A stretch of 64,000 bases of DNA, taken from positions 124,001-188,000 of the forward strand of contig NZ_JARUVL010000002.1 in NCBI RefSeq assembly GCF_030137545.1. The letters are read 5' to 3'. The notes under the pieces are model-generated. The model had not been told where the DNA came from, made no database searches, and was given only the letters and a program-made list of their open reading frames with translations. Each line of letters starts with the position of its first letter. The stretch's first letter is position 1. This stretch comes from Virgibacillus sp. LDC-1. Lineage in GTDB: Bacteria > Bacillota > Bacilli > Bacillales > Amphibacillaceae. This document shows positions 35,253 through 43,589 of the stretch, piece after piece. The translations under genes and the position numbers were made by a program.

Positions 35253-36071
35253 ATGGAAATAGCAAATGAATTATGGTTGATAATTAAATATGTTGTACTC
35301 GGACTTATCCAAGGTTTTACCGAACCAATCCCGATTTCATCAAGTGGACATCTCGTTATTTTGCGTGAGTTATTCATGCTCGATATTAAAGGACTTTCCT
35401 TTGAGATTCTAGTTAATTTTGGTTCGCTAATTGCTGTTCTGCTCATCTATCGGAACGATATTATCCGATTAATACAAAATGGGTTTAGGTATCTTATATC
35501 AAGAGAAGAACAAGCAAAAGGAGATTTTCATTTTATCCTATTATTAGTAATAGCAACGATACCGACAGGCATTATTGGTATTTTATTTGAGGATAAAATA
35601 GGCGATCTTAGTAAAGCATCTACTGTTGGTATTACATTACTCATTACAGGACTTGCTTTGTGGATTATTCGTAATTTACGTGGTAGAAAAAATGATGGTG
35701 ACATTACCATTAAAGATGCTCTCATAGTTGGGTTGGCTCAATCTGTTGCATTAATTCCAGGTATAAGTCGATCTGGTGCAACTATCGTAGCGGCGATGTT
35801 GCTTGGAATGAAGCAAGAAACAGCTCTCCGTTTCTCGTTTTTATTATATATTCCAGTAAGCTTAGGTGTTGGTATTTTATCAATCGGAGATATTGTGAAC
35901 GATCCGAACATTGATGCACTAATGATTCCTTATTTACTTGCATTCATTGCTTCCATCATCGCTTCTTACTTTGCGTTAAAATGGTTTATAAATATCATGG
36001 CAAAAGGAAACCTTAAATATTTTGCTTTTTATTGTTTCATTGTCGGTGTGCTGGTACTACTTTTCATGTAA
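35253..36071 (+). CDS. uppP: Undecaprenyl-diphosphatase UppP (BacA)
   Basis: 272 aa integral membrane phosphatase recycling undecaprenyl pyrophosphate for peptidoglycan synthesis; the family gives bacitracin tolerance. Both signatures are present: [17 protein letters not shown] (about 20-36; the usual glutamate and serine cluster) and [16 protein letters not shown] (about 166-181). Eight hydrophobic segments. SD GGAGGTTAC precedes the ATG. It is a single gene with its own terminator. Confidence 0.96.
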   Translation: MEIANELWLIIKYVVLGLIQGFTEPIPISSSGHLVILRELFMLDIKGLSFEILVNFGSLIAVLLIYRNDIIRLIQNGFRYLISREEQAKGDFHFILLLVIATIPTGIIGILFEDKIGDLSKASTVGITLLITGLALWIIRNLRGRKNDGDITIKDALIVGLAQSVALIPGISRSGATIVAAMLLGMKQETALRFSFLLYIPVSLGVGILSIGDIVNDPNIDALMIPYLLAFIASIIASYFALKWFINIMAKGNLKYFAFYCFIVGVLVLLFM

Positions 36072-36085
36072 TGCTTTTAAGCTTT

Positions 36086-36115
36086 TCCACCCCTATCCTA
36101 GTGGGTGGATTTTCT
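36086..36115 (+). terminator. Terminator of uppP
   Basis: TCCACCC (36086-36092) / GGGTGGA (36103-36109), then TTTTCTTTT. Confidence 0.8.
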
Positions 36116-36260
36116 TTTCCTTCTTAAATTGTGTCTAAATCGTTAATATTTCTTTACAGATTTGTGAACATTTCTTATAATAAAGATGAATCAATTATTA
36201 GCACTATTATTTCTAGAGTTTTTTAATCACTTTTTAAACATAAACATGGGGGTATGGAAG

Positions 36261-36554
36261 ATGGGACTTCTTGGATCAATTACAATTATATCGTTATTCT
36301 CATACTTTTTAATGGCATGTCTTTACTTTGTAACGAAAAAGTGGAGTGGAGTAAAACGTTTTGATGCAATCTTATCCTTTGCTTTTTGGCTAACGAGCAT
36401 CATAGCATTAACGTATTTTGGCGTTCAAGCCACAGCAGGGCAGCATATCGTAACACCGTCCTTATGGATAACGATATTTGCATTTGGAAGTATGCTTGTG
36501 CTTGGAAAAGCATTTTTAGGCTACGGAAATACAAATACTTCAACAGAAAGCTAA
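36261..36554 (+). CDS. Small three-helix membrane protein
   Basis: 97 aa; not recognised. Three hydrophobic segments: LLGSITIISLFSYFLMACLYF (3-23), ILSFAFWLTSIIALTYFGV (about 36-54) and LWITIFAFGSMLVLG (about 66-80), with a basic loop KKWSGVKRFD after the first, so the N-terminus is probably outside. The Ser/Thr/Asn tail is polar. ATG at 36261 with GGGGG 9 nt upstream; in-frame starts at 36186 and 36246 have no SD. It is flanked by terminators, so it is monocistronic. Confidence 0.6.
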   Translation: MGLLGSITIISLFSYFLMACLYFVTKKWSGVKRFDAILSFAFWLTSIIALTYFGVQATAGQHIVTPSLWITIFAFGSMLVLGKAFLGYGNTNTSTES

Positions 36555-36556
36555 CT

Positions 36557-36595
36557 AAAAACTCTAACTTTGCTGGTACCAAAGTTAGAGTTTTT
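36557..36595. terminator. Bidirectional terminator, small membrane gene / moaD
   Basis: AAAAACTCTAACTTTG and CAAAGTTAGAGTTTTT are perfectly complementary over 16 bp with a 7-nt loop. Confidence 0.9.
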
Positions 36596-36627
36596 ATTAT
36601 GTTAAATACACCGTTAAATAGATGCCA

Positions 36628-36861
36628 TTAGCCACCACTCACTGGAGGAATAAATGCGACAACATCCCCATCTACTAAGATGGAATTGTCTGTCACATAT
36701 TCTTCATTGATCGCGACCATGACATTTTCCGTGTTTTGAATATCATACTTCCTTAGATATGTATTTTTCAATTCTTGAACAGTCATCCCCGCTGCTTCTA
36801 CCGAGATTTTCTCTTTTCCGACAGATTCTTGAAGCTCCGCAAAAAATAATAGATCAACCAT
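36628..36861 (-). CDS. moaD: Molybdopterin synthase small subunit MoaD
   Basis: 77 aa ubiquitin-like sulfur carrier ending ...VAFIPPVSGG; the C-terminal GG is thiocarboxylated and inserted into MoaE. The beta-grasp pattern is clear: VDLLFFAELQESVGKEKISV, then VMVAINEEYVTDN and LVDGDVVAFIPP. It overlaps moaE by 8 nt and is the last gene of mobB-moaE-moaD. Confidence 0.95.
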   Translation of the reverse strand: MVDLLFFAELQESVGKEKISVEAAGMTVQELKNTYLRKYDIQNTENVMVAINEEYVTDNSILVDGDVVAFIPPVSGG

Positions 36862-37327
36862 TGTTCATTTCCTCCTTAGAAGGTATCTTCTTCTCATAAG
36901 ATATTTGTTCTTTCTGATCTCCTATCCATGAAGTACCGTCCTCCCAATGCTCTTTTTTCCAAATTGGGACAATTTCTTTGATCCGTTCGATAGCATATCG
37001 ACTTGCTTCGAATGCATCATTACGATGCGGTGTAGAAACAGCAATAACAACAGCTACATCTGAAATATCTAATCGACCAATGCGATGAACAATAGCTGTT
37101 TGTGTATCTTTCCACTTTGCTTCAATTTCGGTACCAATTTGCAGCATCTTTTTTTCTGCCATTGATGCATATGCTTGATATTCTAAGTATAAAGTTCGCT
37201 TATCTTTCGTAAATTCTCTTACTGTACCGATAAATGTACTAATCGCTCCTGCTTCAGGACGAACTACTTGATTTATTGCTGCCTGTACATCAATTGGGTC
37301 CGTTGTAATCCAATAATTTTTGTCCAT
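36854..37327 (-). CDS. moaE: Molybdopterin synthase large subunit MoaE
   Basis: 157 aa. With MoaD it converts cyclic pyranopterin monophosphate to molybdopterin. Seen: AGAISTFIGTVREFTKDK (about 27-44), LEYQAYASMAEKKM (about 47-60), RIGRLDISDVAVVIAVSTPHRNDAFEA (about 84-110), and the catalytic-region lysines in VPIWKKEHWEDGTSWIG. ATG at 37327 has SD AGAGGT 4 nt upstream; it starts 2 nt after the mobB stop. Confidence 0.95.
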   Translation of the reverse strand: MDKNYWITTDPIDVQAAINQVVRPEAGAISTFIGTVREFTKDKRTLYLEYQAYASMAEKKMLQIGTEIEAKWKDTQTAIVHRIGRLDISDVAVVIAVSTPHRNDAFEASRYAIERIKEIVPIWKKEHWEDGTSWIGDQKEQISYEKKIPSKEEMNNG

Positions 37328-37329
37328 AG

Positions 37330-37848
37330 CTACCTCTTTCTCAAACATAATTCTGCCAATATTGGGATGTGATCGTCTAATTCTGATAAGGCAAATGTAT
37401 AATAGTCATGTTCCTGACAAACGACGTTAGCATGCAAGCCAACAGCAACGATATTTGATAGTGTGCTTAGCAATTCTAAATCTTCCTCATTTCGAATTAA
37501 AACGATTTTAGGATAATGCGCTTGTTTATAGCCTTCCACTAACAATAAATCGAATGAAAAGGAACGATATAAAGCAATAATCTCTTCCAAAGAAAAGGAA
37601 GCCTCAGCGTTTAATTGCAAAAGGCTTTCTCCTTGCACTGTACTCACCTTAGCTCCTGCAAGCATATGTGAATGGCTATCTGTCCCCGATACATGTGTTG
37701 GATTACCACCATGTCCATGATGCTTAATTGTCCCTATTTTTATTTGATTTTTTGAGAGATATTCGATTAATTTCACCATGACGGTTGTTTTTCCTGCGTT
37801 TTTATAGCCTACAATTTGACTTATTAGAGTATTTTGCGACATTCCCAT
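37330..37848 (-). CDS. mobB: Molybdopterin-guanine dinucleotide biosynthesis protein MobB
   Basis: 172 aa GTP-binding protein supporting guanylation of molybdopterin. Walker A GYKNAGKTTVMVKLIEYL (about 13-30), then the diagnostic TIKHHGHGGNPTHVSGTDSHSH (about 41-62) and LLLVEGYKQAHYPKI (about 103). ATG at 37848 with AGAGGT 6 nt upstream; the upstream ORF extension to 37905 has no SD. mobA, moeA, moaA-C are not in this window, so the rest of the cofactor pathway is elsewhere. Confidence 0.92.
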   Translation of the reverse strand: MGMSQNTLISQIVGYKNAGKTTVMVKLIEYLSKNQIKIGTIKHHGHGGNPTHVSGTDSHSHMLAGAKVSTVQGESLLQLNAEASFSLEEIIALYRSFSFDLLLVEGYKQAHYPKIVLIRNEEDLELLSTLSNIVAVGLHANVVCQEHDYYTFALSELDDHIPILAELCLRKR

Positions 37849-37941
37849 CTCTTTACCTCTATCTGCTTTTTTACAAAGAAAAGGCCGATCCATTCGATGA
37901 ACCAACCCTCTTTTTCATAACAATACGTGTTCGTTTCAAAA

Positions 37942-38253
37942 TCAGTCTGGAATTCCAAGCGCAATTTTTGCGTAGCGTGACATTCTTTCTTTCCCCCATG
38001 GCGGGTTCCAAACAATTTTAACTTCTACTTCCTTTACTTCTGGAATATCAGAAAGCGCTCGTTTAACATCTGATTCAATATGCCCTGCTAATGGGCACCC
38101 CATTGCGGTTAATGTCATTGTAACTGTACAGAGTCCGGCCGCATCCAATTCTACATCATATATTAAACCGAGATTAACAATATCTATTCCAAGCTCGGGG
38201 TCAATTACGTTCTCAAGCGCACCCATTAAATTTTCTTTTAATGCTTCCTCCAT
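37942..38253 (-). CDS. yitW: MIP18/SufT-family metal-sulfur cluster assembly factor (YitW-like)
   Basis: 103 aa DUF59 protein. Family features: ALENVIDPELGIDIVNLGLIY (about 12-32), TMTLTAMGCPLAGHIESDV (about 45-63) with the reactive cysteine C53, and a WNPPWGKERMS ending. These proteins help Fe-S cluster maturation. It lies 44 nt after the YitV-like hydrolase, as in B. subtilis yitV-yitW. SD GAGGAGGG precedes the ATG. Confidence 0.9.
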   Translation of the reverse strand: MEEALKENLMGALENVIDPELGIDIVNLGLIYDVELDAAGLCTVTMTLTAMGCPLAGHIESDVKRALSDIPEVKEVEVKIVWNPPWGKERMSRYAKIALGIPD

Positions 38254-38297
38254 GCATTTCCCTCCTCTAACGCGATATATTCTTATTTAAACATATT

Positions 38298-39095
38298 TCA
38301 TGCTTTTTTTAAATGATTTGCTTTACTATCTTGGAGCAGAAAATGTTCAAACCATTTAGTTGTTTCCTGCATTGCAAAACGACTAACTTTATGATCTCGA
38401 TTCACTTCTTTTATAAAGCGGACATTTTTTCGATCCGGATATTGCTCTCTTACCTCTTGATAAAAACTATAAGATTGATCAAAAGGAACAACCTTATCTG
38501 CATCACCATGCCAAAATAAGAGCGGACGATTTGCTAGCGTTTCTTGTTGTAGCGATAAATCGATTCGCTCCAATTCTCTAAATAATTGTTGGATTGCTTC
38601 TTCGGACATAGGCAATGGACCTTCGCTCGTAAAGTGGTTCATAAGCTGTTTTGCATAAGCTGTAATACGGGGGGTTCCCATGAGAACTGCTGCTGCTTTA
38701 ATCCACGGAAACTGTGTCATTGCCGCCGAGGTCGTAATTCCTCCCATGCTCGTACCAGCTACTCCAAAACGCTCGTCTAATAGAAGTCCTTCCCTGGAGA
38801 GATATGTTTTGATATGCAATAAATCCTGCAGATTTTGAAGCACAATATTCCAAAAAGCGAGCTGTCTTTGTTGAGAAGATAATGTATTGTCACGCTCGCC
38901 GTGATGAATACTATCTGGAAGTAGGACGCGAAATCCTTTTTCTGCAAGCATGTAAGCTAAAGGTAAATTTTGCTCCTTCGCACTTGTAAAACCGTGAAAG
39001 TATGTAACAATAGGAAGTGGATTTGCTTCCATTGTATAATCCTGAATGATAAGGGTAGGTATGCTACCGATGTTTAATTTTTGTATACCGATCAT
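38298..39095 (-). CDS. yitV: Alpha/beta hydrolase, YitV-like esterase
   Basis: 265 aa (B. subtilis YitV 255). Seen: VTYFHGFTSAKEQNLPLAYMLA (about 32-53) with the oxyanion HGFTS, PDSIHHGER, the nucleophile elbow GVAGTSMGGITTSAAM (Ser near 119), LLFWHGDADKVVPF with the acid Asp, and the final histidine in NRDHKVSR. The triad is therefore complete. Probably a carboxylesterase or peptidase-like hydrolase of small substrates. ATG at 39095 with GAGGAG 9 nt upstream; the upstream ATG codons (to 39161) lack an SD. Confidence 0.88.
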   Translation of the reverse strand: MIGIQKLNIGSIPTLIIQDYTMEANPLPIVTYFHGFTSAKEQNLPLAYMLAEKGFRVLLPDSIHHGERDNTLSSQQRQLAFWNIVLQNLQDLLHIKTYLSREGLLLDERFGVAGTSMGGITTSAAMTQFPWIKAAAVLMGTPRITAYAKQLMNHFTSEGPLPMSEEAIQQLFRELERIDLSLQQETLANRPLLFWHGDADKVVPFDQSYSFYQEVREQYPDRKNVRFIKEVNRDHKVSRFAMQETTKWFEHFLLQDSKANHLKKA

Positions 39096-39224
39096 TCGCC
39101 ACAACTCCTCATTAAGTTTCTCTCTACTATTCATCTTAATATCTTTTTTTATAAACATCAAAGTAATTCGCTCTTTACTTATTTAGAGAAGACTAATACA
39201 CTAAAATAATACGAGGTGAAACAA

Positions 39225-40061
39225 ATGAAAAATAACAAACATTTAATTGCATTAGATTTAGATGGAACACTTCTAACAGACAAAAAACAAATAAGCGATC
39301 GCACGAAAAAGATTGTATTACAGGCTATGAAAGAAGGACATGTCGTTGTTATCGCAACTGGCAGACCACATCGCGCAAGTATTGGTTACTATCATGAGCT
39401 CGGACTCCAAACACCAATGGTGAATTTTAATGGCGCATTAATCCACCACCCATTAGATAAAAAGTGGGACGCGCTTCATAATCCAATGCCAAAACGAACA
39501 GCACTTGGTATTGTTGATGCCTGTCATCAATTATCCGTTAAAAATATTCTAGCTGAAGTTCAGGATAATGTTTACATAGACAAATATGATGACGAAATCA
39601 TTAGCATCTTTAATCAAGCATCAGCAAACACGAACTTTACGGTAGGAAATTTAAAAACCAAACTAAATGATGATCCGACATCTCTCCTTATTCACCCGAA
39701 GGAATCACATATTATTGAGCTTCGCAATCATTTAGACGACTATCACGCTGAAATGATTGAGCATCGTAAATGGGGAGCACCATGGAACATCATTGAAATC
39801 GTCAAAAAAGGAATGAATAAATCAGTTGGATTAAAAAAAGTGGCACATTATTATAACATTCCTCAAGAACGCATTATCGCTTTTGGGGATGAAGATAATG
39901 ATTTAGAAATGATTGATTATGCTGGTGTTGGTGTTGCAATGGGGAACGCCATTGATGAACTAAAAAAGGTTGCCAAGCACGTGACAAACACGAATGAGCA
40001 GGATGGTATCGGTCAATTTCTAGAAGAATACTTAAAAATCAATGTAGAAAAAGCGATATAA
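39225..40061 (+). CDS. yitU: HAD-family (Cof-type) phosphatase YitU
   Basis: 278 aa HAD hydrolase of the Cof subclass. Motif I ALDLDGTLLTD (about 8-18; nucleophile Asp), motif II VVIATGRPHRAS, motif III lysine in KGMNKSVGLKK, motif IV AFGDEDNDLEMIDYAG (about 223-238). B. subtilis YitU dephosphorylates flavin- or sugar-type substrates; the exact one here is not known. ATG at 39225 with GAGGTG 6 nt upstream. Divergent from yitV-yitW; it ends in a terminator. Confidence 0.92.
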   Translation: MKNNKHLIALDLDGTLLTDKKQISDRTKKIVLQAMKEGHVVVIATGRPHRASIGYYHELGLQTPMVNFNGALIHHPLDKKWDALHNPMPKRTALGIVDACHQLSVKNILAEVQDNVYIDKYDDEIISIFNQASANTNFTVGNLKTKLNDDPTSLLIHPKESHIIELRNHLDDYHAEMIEHRKWGAPWNIIEIVKKGMNKSVGLKKVAHYYNIPQERIIAFGDEDNDLEMIDYAGVGVAMGNAIDELKKVAKHVTNTNEQDGIGQFLEEYLKINVEKAI

Positions 40062-40066
40062 TTCTT

Positions 40067-40100
40067 AAAATGGACTTCCACAAAATGGAGTCCATTTTTA
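40067..40100 (+). terminator. Terminator of yitU
   Basis: AAAATGGACT / AGTCCATTTT with TTTTT tail. Confidence 0.85.
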
Positions 40101-40199
40101 ATTGCTTCCCTTCCCTCATTTTACCTGCAATATTCCAGTTATTCCGTATCATACTAGTAAAGAACGTTGAATACGTTCATTTTGCTGGGGGGGATTATG

Positions 40200-40349
40200 A
40201 TGGGAAAAAAGAGTAAATCAAGACGATTTGTTCAATACGGATCTGATTCTGTTAAAAAGCATGCAGAACGATTTCCTTACCGTTCCCGTTTTTCTGATGT
40301 CGAGCGCAAGCACGAGGAAGCAGAAGACCATCATGTAGGAGGGTTTTAA
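40200..40349 (+). CDS. Small basic protein, unknown
   Basis: 49 aa: GKKSKSRRFVQYGSDSVKKH followed by AERFPYRSRFSDVERKHEEA and EDHHVGGF. Basic at the start, acidic at the end, no hydrophobic segment. The SD-like G-run (40187-40193) precedes two adjacent ATG codons (40197, 40200). It ends 1 nt before the TTG of the next gene, whose AGGAGGG SD lies inside its last codons, so the two are coupled. Not recognised; possibly a sporulation or stress small protein. Confidence 0.55.
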   Translation: MGKKSKSRRFVQYGSDSVKKHAERFPYRSRFSDVERKHEEAEDHHVGGF

Positions 40350-40350
40350 A

Positions 40351-40545
40351 TTGGAAAACAATAACTTATTCCAACAAGCTAAAAATGCTGTTCAGCAAAT
40401 GATGAATATGCAAGGAAATGCGAATGAACAGGATAAACAAGCAGCTAAAAACGCAATCCAAGCAGCGTACAATGATTGTACACCAGAAGAAAAACAACAT
40501 TTGCAGCAACTAGAACAGCAGCTTGAGCAACAACAACTAAGCTAA
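40351..40545 (+). CDS. DUF3813-like small Gln-rich protein
   Basis: 64 aa from a TTG start with AGGAGGG 7 nt upstream. Composition is Gln/Asn/Ala-rich: NNLFQQAKNAVQQMMNM at the start, NAIQAAYNDCTPEEKQHLQQ in the middle, ending LEQQLEQQQLS. Two helices are likely. It resembles DUF3813 proteins of Bacillaceae; function unknown. Coupled to the preceding small gene. Confidence 0.6.
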   Translation: MENNNLFQQAKNAVQQMMNMQGNANEQDKQAAKNAIQAAYNDCTPEEKQHLQQLEQQLEQQQLS

Positions 40546-40547
40546 CC

Positions 40548-40606
40548 TCCATCACATTGCCGTAAGTCCTTTGGGAATTTCCCGAACGCACTCCGTCTGT
40601 GATGGC
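40548..40606. repeat. Long-loop inverted repeat CCATCACA / TGTGATGG
   Basis: CCATCACA just after the stop pairs with TGTGATGG near 40598-40605. Inside, CTTTGGGAATTTCCCGAA forms a second stem. No T-run; a terminator follows only at 40662-40696, so this may be a structured 3' UTR. Confidence 0.4.
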
Positions 40607-40661
40607 AATTACCAATTCATTTATACAGGATGAAAAGGGATTGCTGCAAGCAGCTAACATA

Positions 40662-40696
40662 CAAAGGATGCTCTAAGATAGAGCATCCTTTGTTTC
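40662..40696 (+). terminator. Terminator of the small-gene pair
   Basis: CAAAGGATGCTCTA / TAGAGCATCCTTTG, 14 bp perfect stem, 3-nt loop, then TTTC. Confidence 0.85.
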
Positions 40697-40768
40697 ATGC
40701 TTATCCTTTTTTCTTTCCTTAATTTCTGCTACTATGTAAGTACATATGAAAGATGAGGAGGAATAAAA

Positions 40769-41032
40769 ATGAGTGTACGTGCGGAATCCACACCAAATCC
40801 GAATGCACTAAAATTTACGACGGATACATTAATTTTTGAAGGAACGAATAGTATTTCAGTAATGCCTGGTGATACAAGTGAACATGAAATTATGAATGAC
40901 TTAATGAAGCTTGACGGGGTTGCCAATGTATTTGGCTATCAAAATTTTATTACCGTAAACAAAGATATGGATGCTGCATGGGAGACGCTTACTCCTAATG
41001 TAATGGAAGTTTTCGAAAAACACGGCTATTAA
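40769..41032 (+). CDS. Nfu/NifU N-terminal domain protein
   Basis: 87 aa. RAESTPNPNALKFTTDTLIF (4-23) is the hallmark of the Nfu N-terminal (scaffold) domain; then NDLMKLDGVANVFGYQNFIT (about 43-62). The CxxC Fe-S scaffold domain found in full-length Nfu is absent, so this is the stand-alone N-domain version common in bacilli. It may have a role in Fe-S handling. SD GAGGAGGAA precedes the ATG. Confidence 0.85.
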   Translation: MSVRAESTPNPNALKFTTDTLIFEGTNSISVMPGDTSEHEIMNDLMKLDGVANVFGYQNFITVNKDMDAAWETLTPNVMEVFEKHGY

Positions 41033-41057
41033 TACTTTACATAAAGCTGTACGCTTA

Positions 41058-41112
41058 AACAACGTTCCGTGGAATCCTTCTTAGAAGGAAAGACACGGAA
41101 CGTTGTTGTTTT
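41058..41112. terminator. Bidirectional terminator, Nfu-like gene / lipoprotein gene
   Basis: AACAACGTTCCGTG pairs perfectly with CACGGAACGTTGTT. The loop contains a nested CCTTCTTAGAAGG hairpin. T-rich on both sides. Confidence 0.85.
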
Positions 41113-41118
41113 ATACCG

Positions 41119-41550
41119 TTATCGATAGGACAGGTCAACTGGAATATAATTCGGATTTACTTTTTCACCTGAGCTCGTCTTTCCATAGGCAGTAATAATC
41201 ACAACTGGATCTTCATTTTCTTTCATATCTTCCGTAATATCCTGTTGTATTGTAAACTTCTTCCATCCCTCTTCCGTATCGAACGGAATACGTGATTCCT
41301 TTTTCACTACCGCTTTTCCTTGCTTCATTTCATAAAAAAAATCAATGTTTTTTCCTTTAGCTTCCCCTACCATTTCAATTTTTCCACCCGTAATCCGCAC
41401 CTCTACATTACGGAAATTAGCGGCAACCTCTTGTTCTTGTGCTTCAGAAGCTGTCTTTATATTTGATTCTTGCTCGTTATTCTTCGGGTTTTCACTATTA
41501 CTACATGCGATTAAACTAAAAGCAAGAAGTAAAAATACAATATATCTCAT
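41119..41550 (-). CDS. Lipoprotein of unknown function
   Basis: 143 aa. Signal peptide MRYIVFLLLAFSLIAC with lipobox LIAC (C16), then a Ser/Asn/Glu-rich linker. Residues 48-143 look like a single beta-sandwich: VEVRITGGKIEMVGEAKGKN, FFYEMKQGKAVVKKESRIPF and DPVVIITAYGKTSSGEKVNP. No enzyme motif. It lies 26 nt after the yitT-like gene on the same strand, so it is probably co-transcribed. Confidence 0.8.
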   Translation of the reverse strand: MRYIVFLLLAFSLIACSNSENPKNNEQESNIKTASEAQEQEVAANFRNVEVRITGGKIEMVGEAKGKNIDFFYEMKQGKAVVKKESRIPFDTEEGWKKFTIQQDITEDMKENEDPVVIITAYGKTSSGEKVNPNYIPVDLSYR

Positions 41551-41576
41551 ATACGCTCTTCCCCTATCTTCTATAG

Positions 41577-42422
41577 TTATGCTTCCCTTCTAAAAAAGCC
41601 AAATATTCCTGCTGTTTCGACGATATTTGTAAATGCATTCGGATCAATTTCTTTAATAATTTTTTCTAAATCATATAATTCATAACGGGTTATGACTAAG
41701 TAGAGCATATTTTTATTTTCATTAGAGTACGCTCCTTTAGCAGGAACGATGGTAATCCCACGAACCATTTTTTTATGAATCGCAAGCTGTAACTCTTCTG
41801 CTTTTCGTGTAATAATCATTGCCGTAACTTTTTCATGACGCGTATGAATTGCATCGATTACACGTGTTGTAACATAGAGTGCAACGAGTGTATATAATGC
41901 ATTTTCAGGCTCGTACAATATTCCAGCTAATGCTATAATAATTGCATTTAAGGAAAGAAAATAGATACCAATCGGCCTATCCTTCATTCTCGATAGGACC
42001 ATTGCTACGATATCCATTCCACCAGTTGATGCACCTAGCTTTAACGTTATCCCAACACCAGTTCCAGCAATCACACCGCCAAATACAGCATTAAGTAAAA
42101 TGTCATCTGATATCGTTAATACCGGTAATATCGCTAAAAAAATCGACGTAAAAATAACAGACACAACACTGTAAATCGTAAAGCCTCTACCTACCTTCAA
42201 CCAGCCGAGAATCGCGACTGGGATGTTAAACAAAAGTAATAAAATACCTGTACTTATTCCAACCCCAAGAAAATCTTTAAACACACTGGAAACAAGCTGT
42301 GCCGCTCCAGTAAACCCGCTTGCATAAACATTTGCACCAATTAAAAAGAAGTTCAAGGCAATTGAATTTAAAAAGGCACCGAAAATTACAATAACCATTC
42401 GCTTGGCTTCAACTAAAAACAT
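41577..42422 (-). CDS. yitT: YitT-family membrane protein
   Basis: 281 aa. Five to six membrane segments of the DUF161 type (AFLNSIALNFFLIGANVYASG; GTGVGITLKLGASTGGMDIV at about 125-144). A cytoplasmic DUF2179 domain ends the protein (VTAMIITRKAEELQLAIHKK; NMLYLVITRYELYDLEKIIK). Function unknown. ATG at 42422 with GAGGAGG 5 nt upstream. Divergent from the DegV gene, as the yitS/yitT pair in B. subtilis. Confidence 0.92.
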   Translation of the reverse strand: MFLVEAKRMVIVIFGAFLNSIALNFFLIGANVYASGFTGAAQLVSSVFKDFLGVGISTGILLLLFNIPVAILGWLKVGRGFTIYSVVSVIFTSIFLAILPVLTISDDILLNAVFGGVIAGTGVGITLKLGASTGGMDIVAMVLSRMKDRPIGIYFLSLNAIIIALAGILYEPENALYTLVALYVTTRVIDAIHTRHEKVTAMIITRKAEELQLAIHKKMVRGITIVPAKGAYSNENKNMLYLVITRYELYDLEKIIKEIDPNAFTNIVETAGIFGFFRREA

Positions 42423-42557
42423 GACAGCCTCCTCTGTTGGAATCAAATTCCTAAGTTTATTTTTCCATTTTTGAAAATATTATTAATTACACTTTGACTA
42501 AACAGCAATCAAGCTATAAACTGTTAGTAATATGATATATGAAATGAAGGTGAAAGT

Positions 42558-43418
42558 ATGGCAATAAAGATTCTTGCTGATTCTGCCTGTGACTTAACAG
42601 AAAAACAGTATAACGAATATAACATTGAAATGGTACCACTTACCGTGCATTTGGATGAAAACGATTATGAGGATGGAAAAACCATTTCACCTAAGAAGGT
42701 ATATGATGCGATGCGCGAAGGAAAAAGCGCAAAAACTTCCCAAGTATCTCCACAAACGTTTAAGACTATTTTTACATCTTATGCCAAAACAAATCAAGTC
42801 TTAGTGTATTTGGCCTTTTCATCTGAGTTATCAGGTACATACCAAACAGCAAAAATGATGGAACAGGAAGTAAAAGAAACATATCCAGACGCTCCAATCC
42901 ATGTAGTCGATACAAAATGTGCATCAATTGGGTACGGCTTAGTAGTATTAGAAGCCGCAAAGCTCGCACAAGGCGGAGCAAGTCTTGATGAAGTATTAAC
43001 AAGGGCAGCTTTTCATGCAACACACATGGAGCATATTTTTACTGTCGATGATCTTGAATATTTATATCGTGGTGGACGTGTTAGTAAAACAGCAGCATTT
43101 GTAGGCTCCTTGTTAAAGATCAAACCGATTCTTCATGTAGAAGAAGGAAAATTAATTCCACTTGAAAAAATTCGTGGCTCCAAAAAGCTTCTTGGACGAA
43201 TGCTTGAGATTATGGAGGAACGTGGGGTTAATCTGAAAGAACAGACAATCGGAATAAGTCACGGTGATGACCTTGATAGAGCAGAGCAATTAGCAAGCAT
43301 GATTCAGGATAAATTCGGTTGTAAAGATTTTGTCATCGAAATGGTTGGTTCTGCCGTTGGTGCTCATTCAGGACCAGGAACACTCGCACTCTTTTTTCTT
43401 AATTCAAATTCTAAATAA
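42558..43418 (+). CDS. DegV-family fatty-acid-binding protein (YitS-like)
   Basis: 286 aa. Starts IKILADSACDLTEKQYNEYN, the DegV opening. Other family blocks: AKTSQVSPQTFKTIFTSY (about 57-74), VYLAFSSELSGTYQTA (about 80-95), YLYRGGRVSKTAAFVGSLL (about 167-185) and the C-terminal VGSAVGAHSGPGTLALFF. DegV proteins (FakB-like) bind a fatty acid for phosphorylation by FakA. SD GAAGGTGAAAG precedes the ATG. Confidence 0.92.
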   Translation: MAIKILADSACDLTEKQYNEYNIEMVPLTVHLDENDYEDGKTISPKKVYDAMREGKSAKTSQVSPQTFKTIFTSYAKTNQVLVYLAFSSELSGTYQTAKMMEQEVKETYPDAPIHVVDTKCASIGYGLVVLEAAKLAQGGASLDEVLTRAAFHATHMEHIFTVDDLEYLYRGGRVSKTAAFVGSLLKIKPILHVEEGKLIPLEKIRGSKKLLGRMLEIMEERGVNLKEQTIGISHGDDLDRAEQLASMIQDKFGCKDFVIEMVGSAVGAHSGPGTLALFFLNSNSK

Positions 43419-43426
43419 TACGAGTA

Positions 43427-43463
43427 AAGCGGAACAAGCACAAGTTTGCCTGTTCCGTTTTTT
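43427..43463 (+). terminator. Terminator of the DegV gene
   Basis: CGGAACAaGC / GCcTGTTCCG stem followed by TTTTTT. Confidence 0.85.
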
Positions 43464-43589
43464 GCTTGAGAAAATACTGCATTGTAAAACGACTTCTTCC
43501 CTTCTGCAATAGGTTATATCCCTTCAAAATGAAACAATACATTCACATTCGTCGTCTTACTAATAAAAAACAAACAAGGTGGGTAAATG

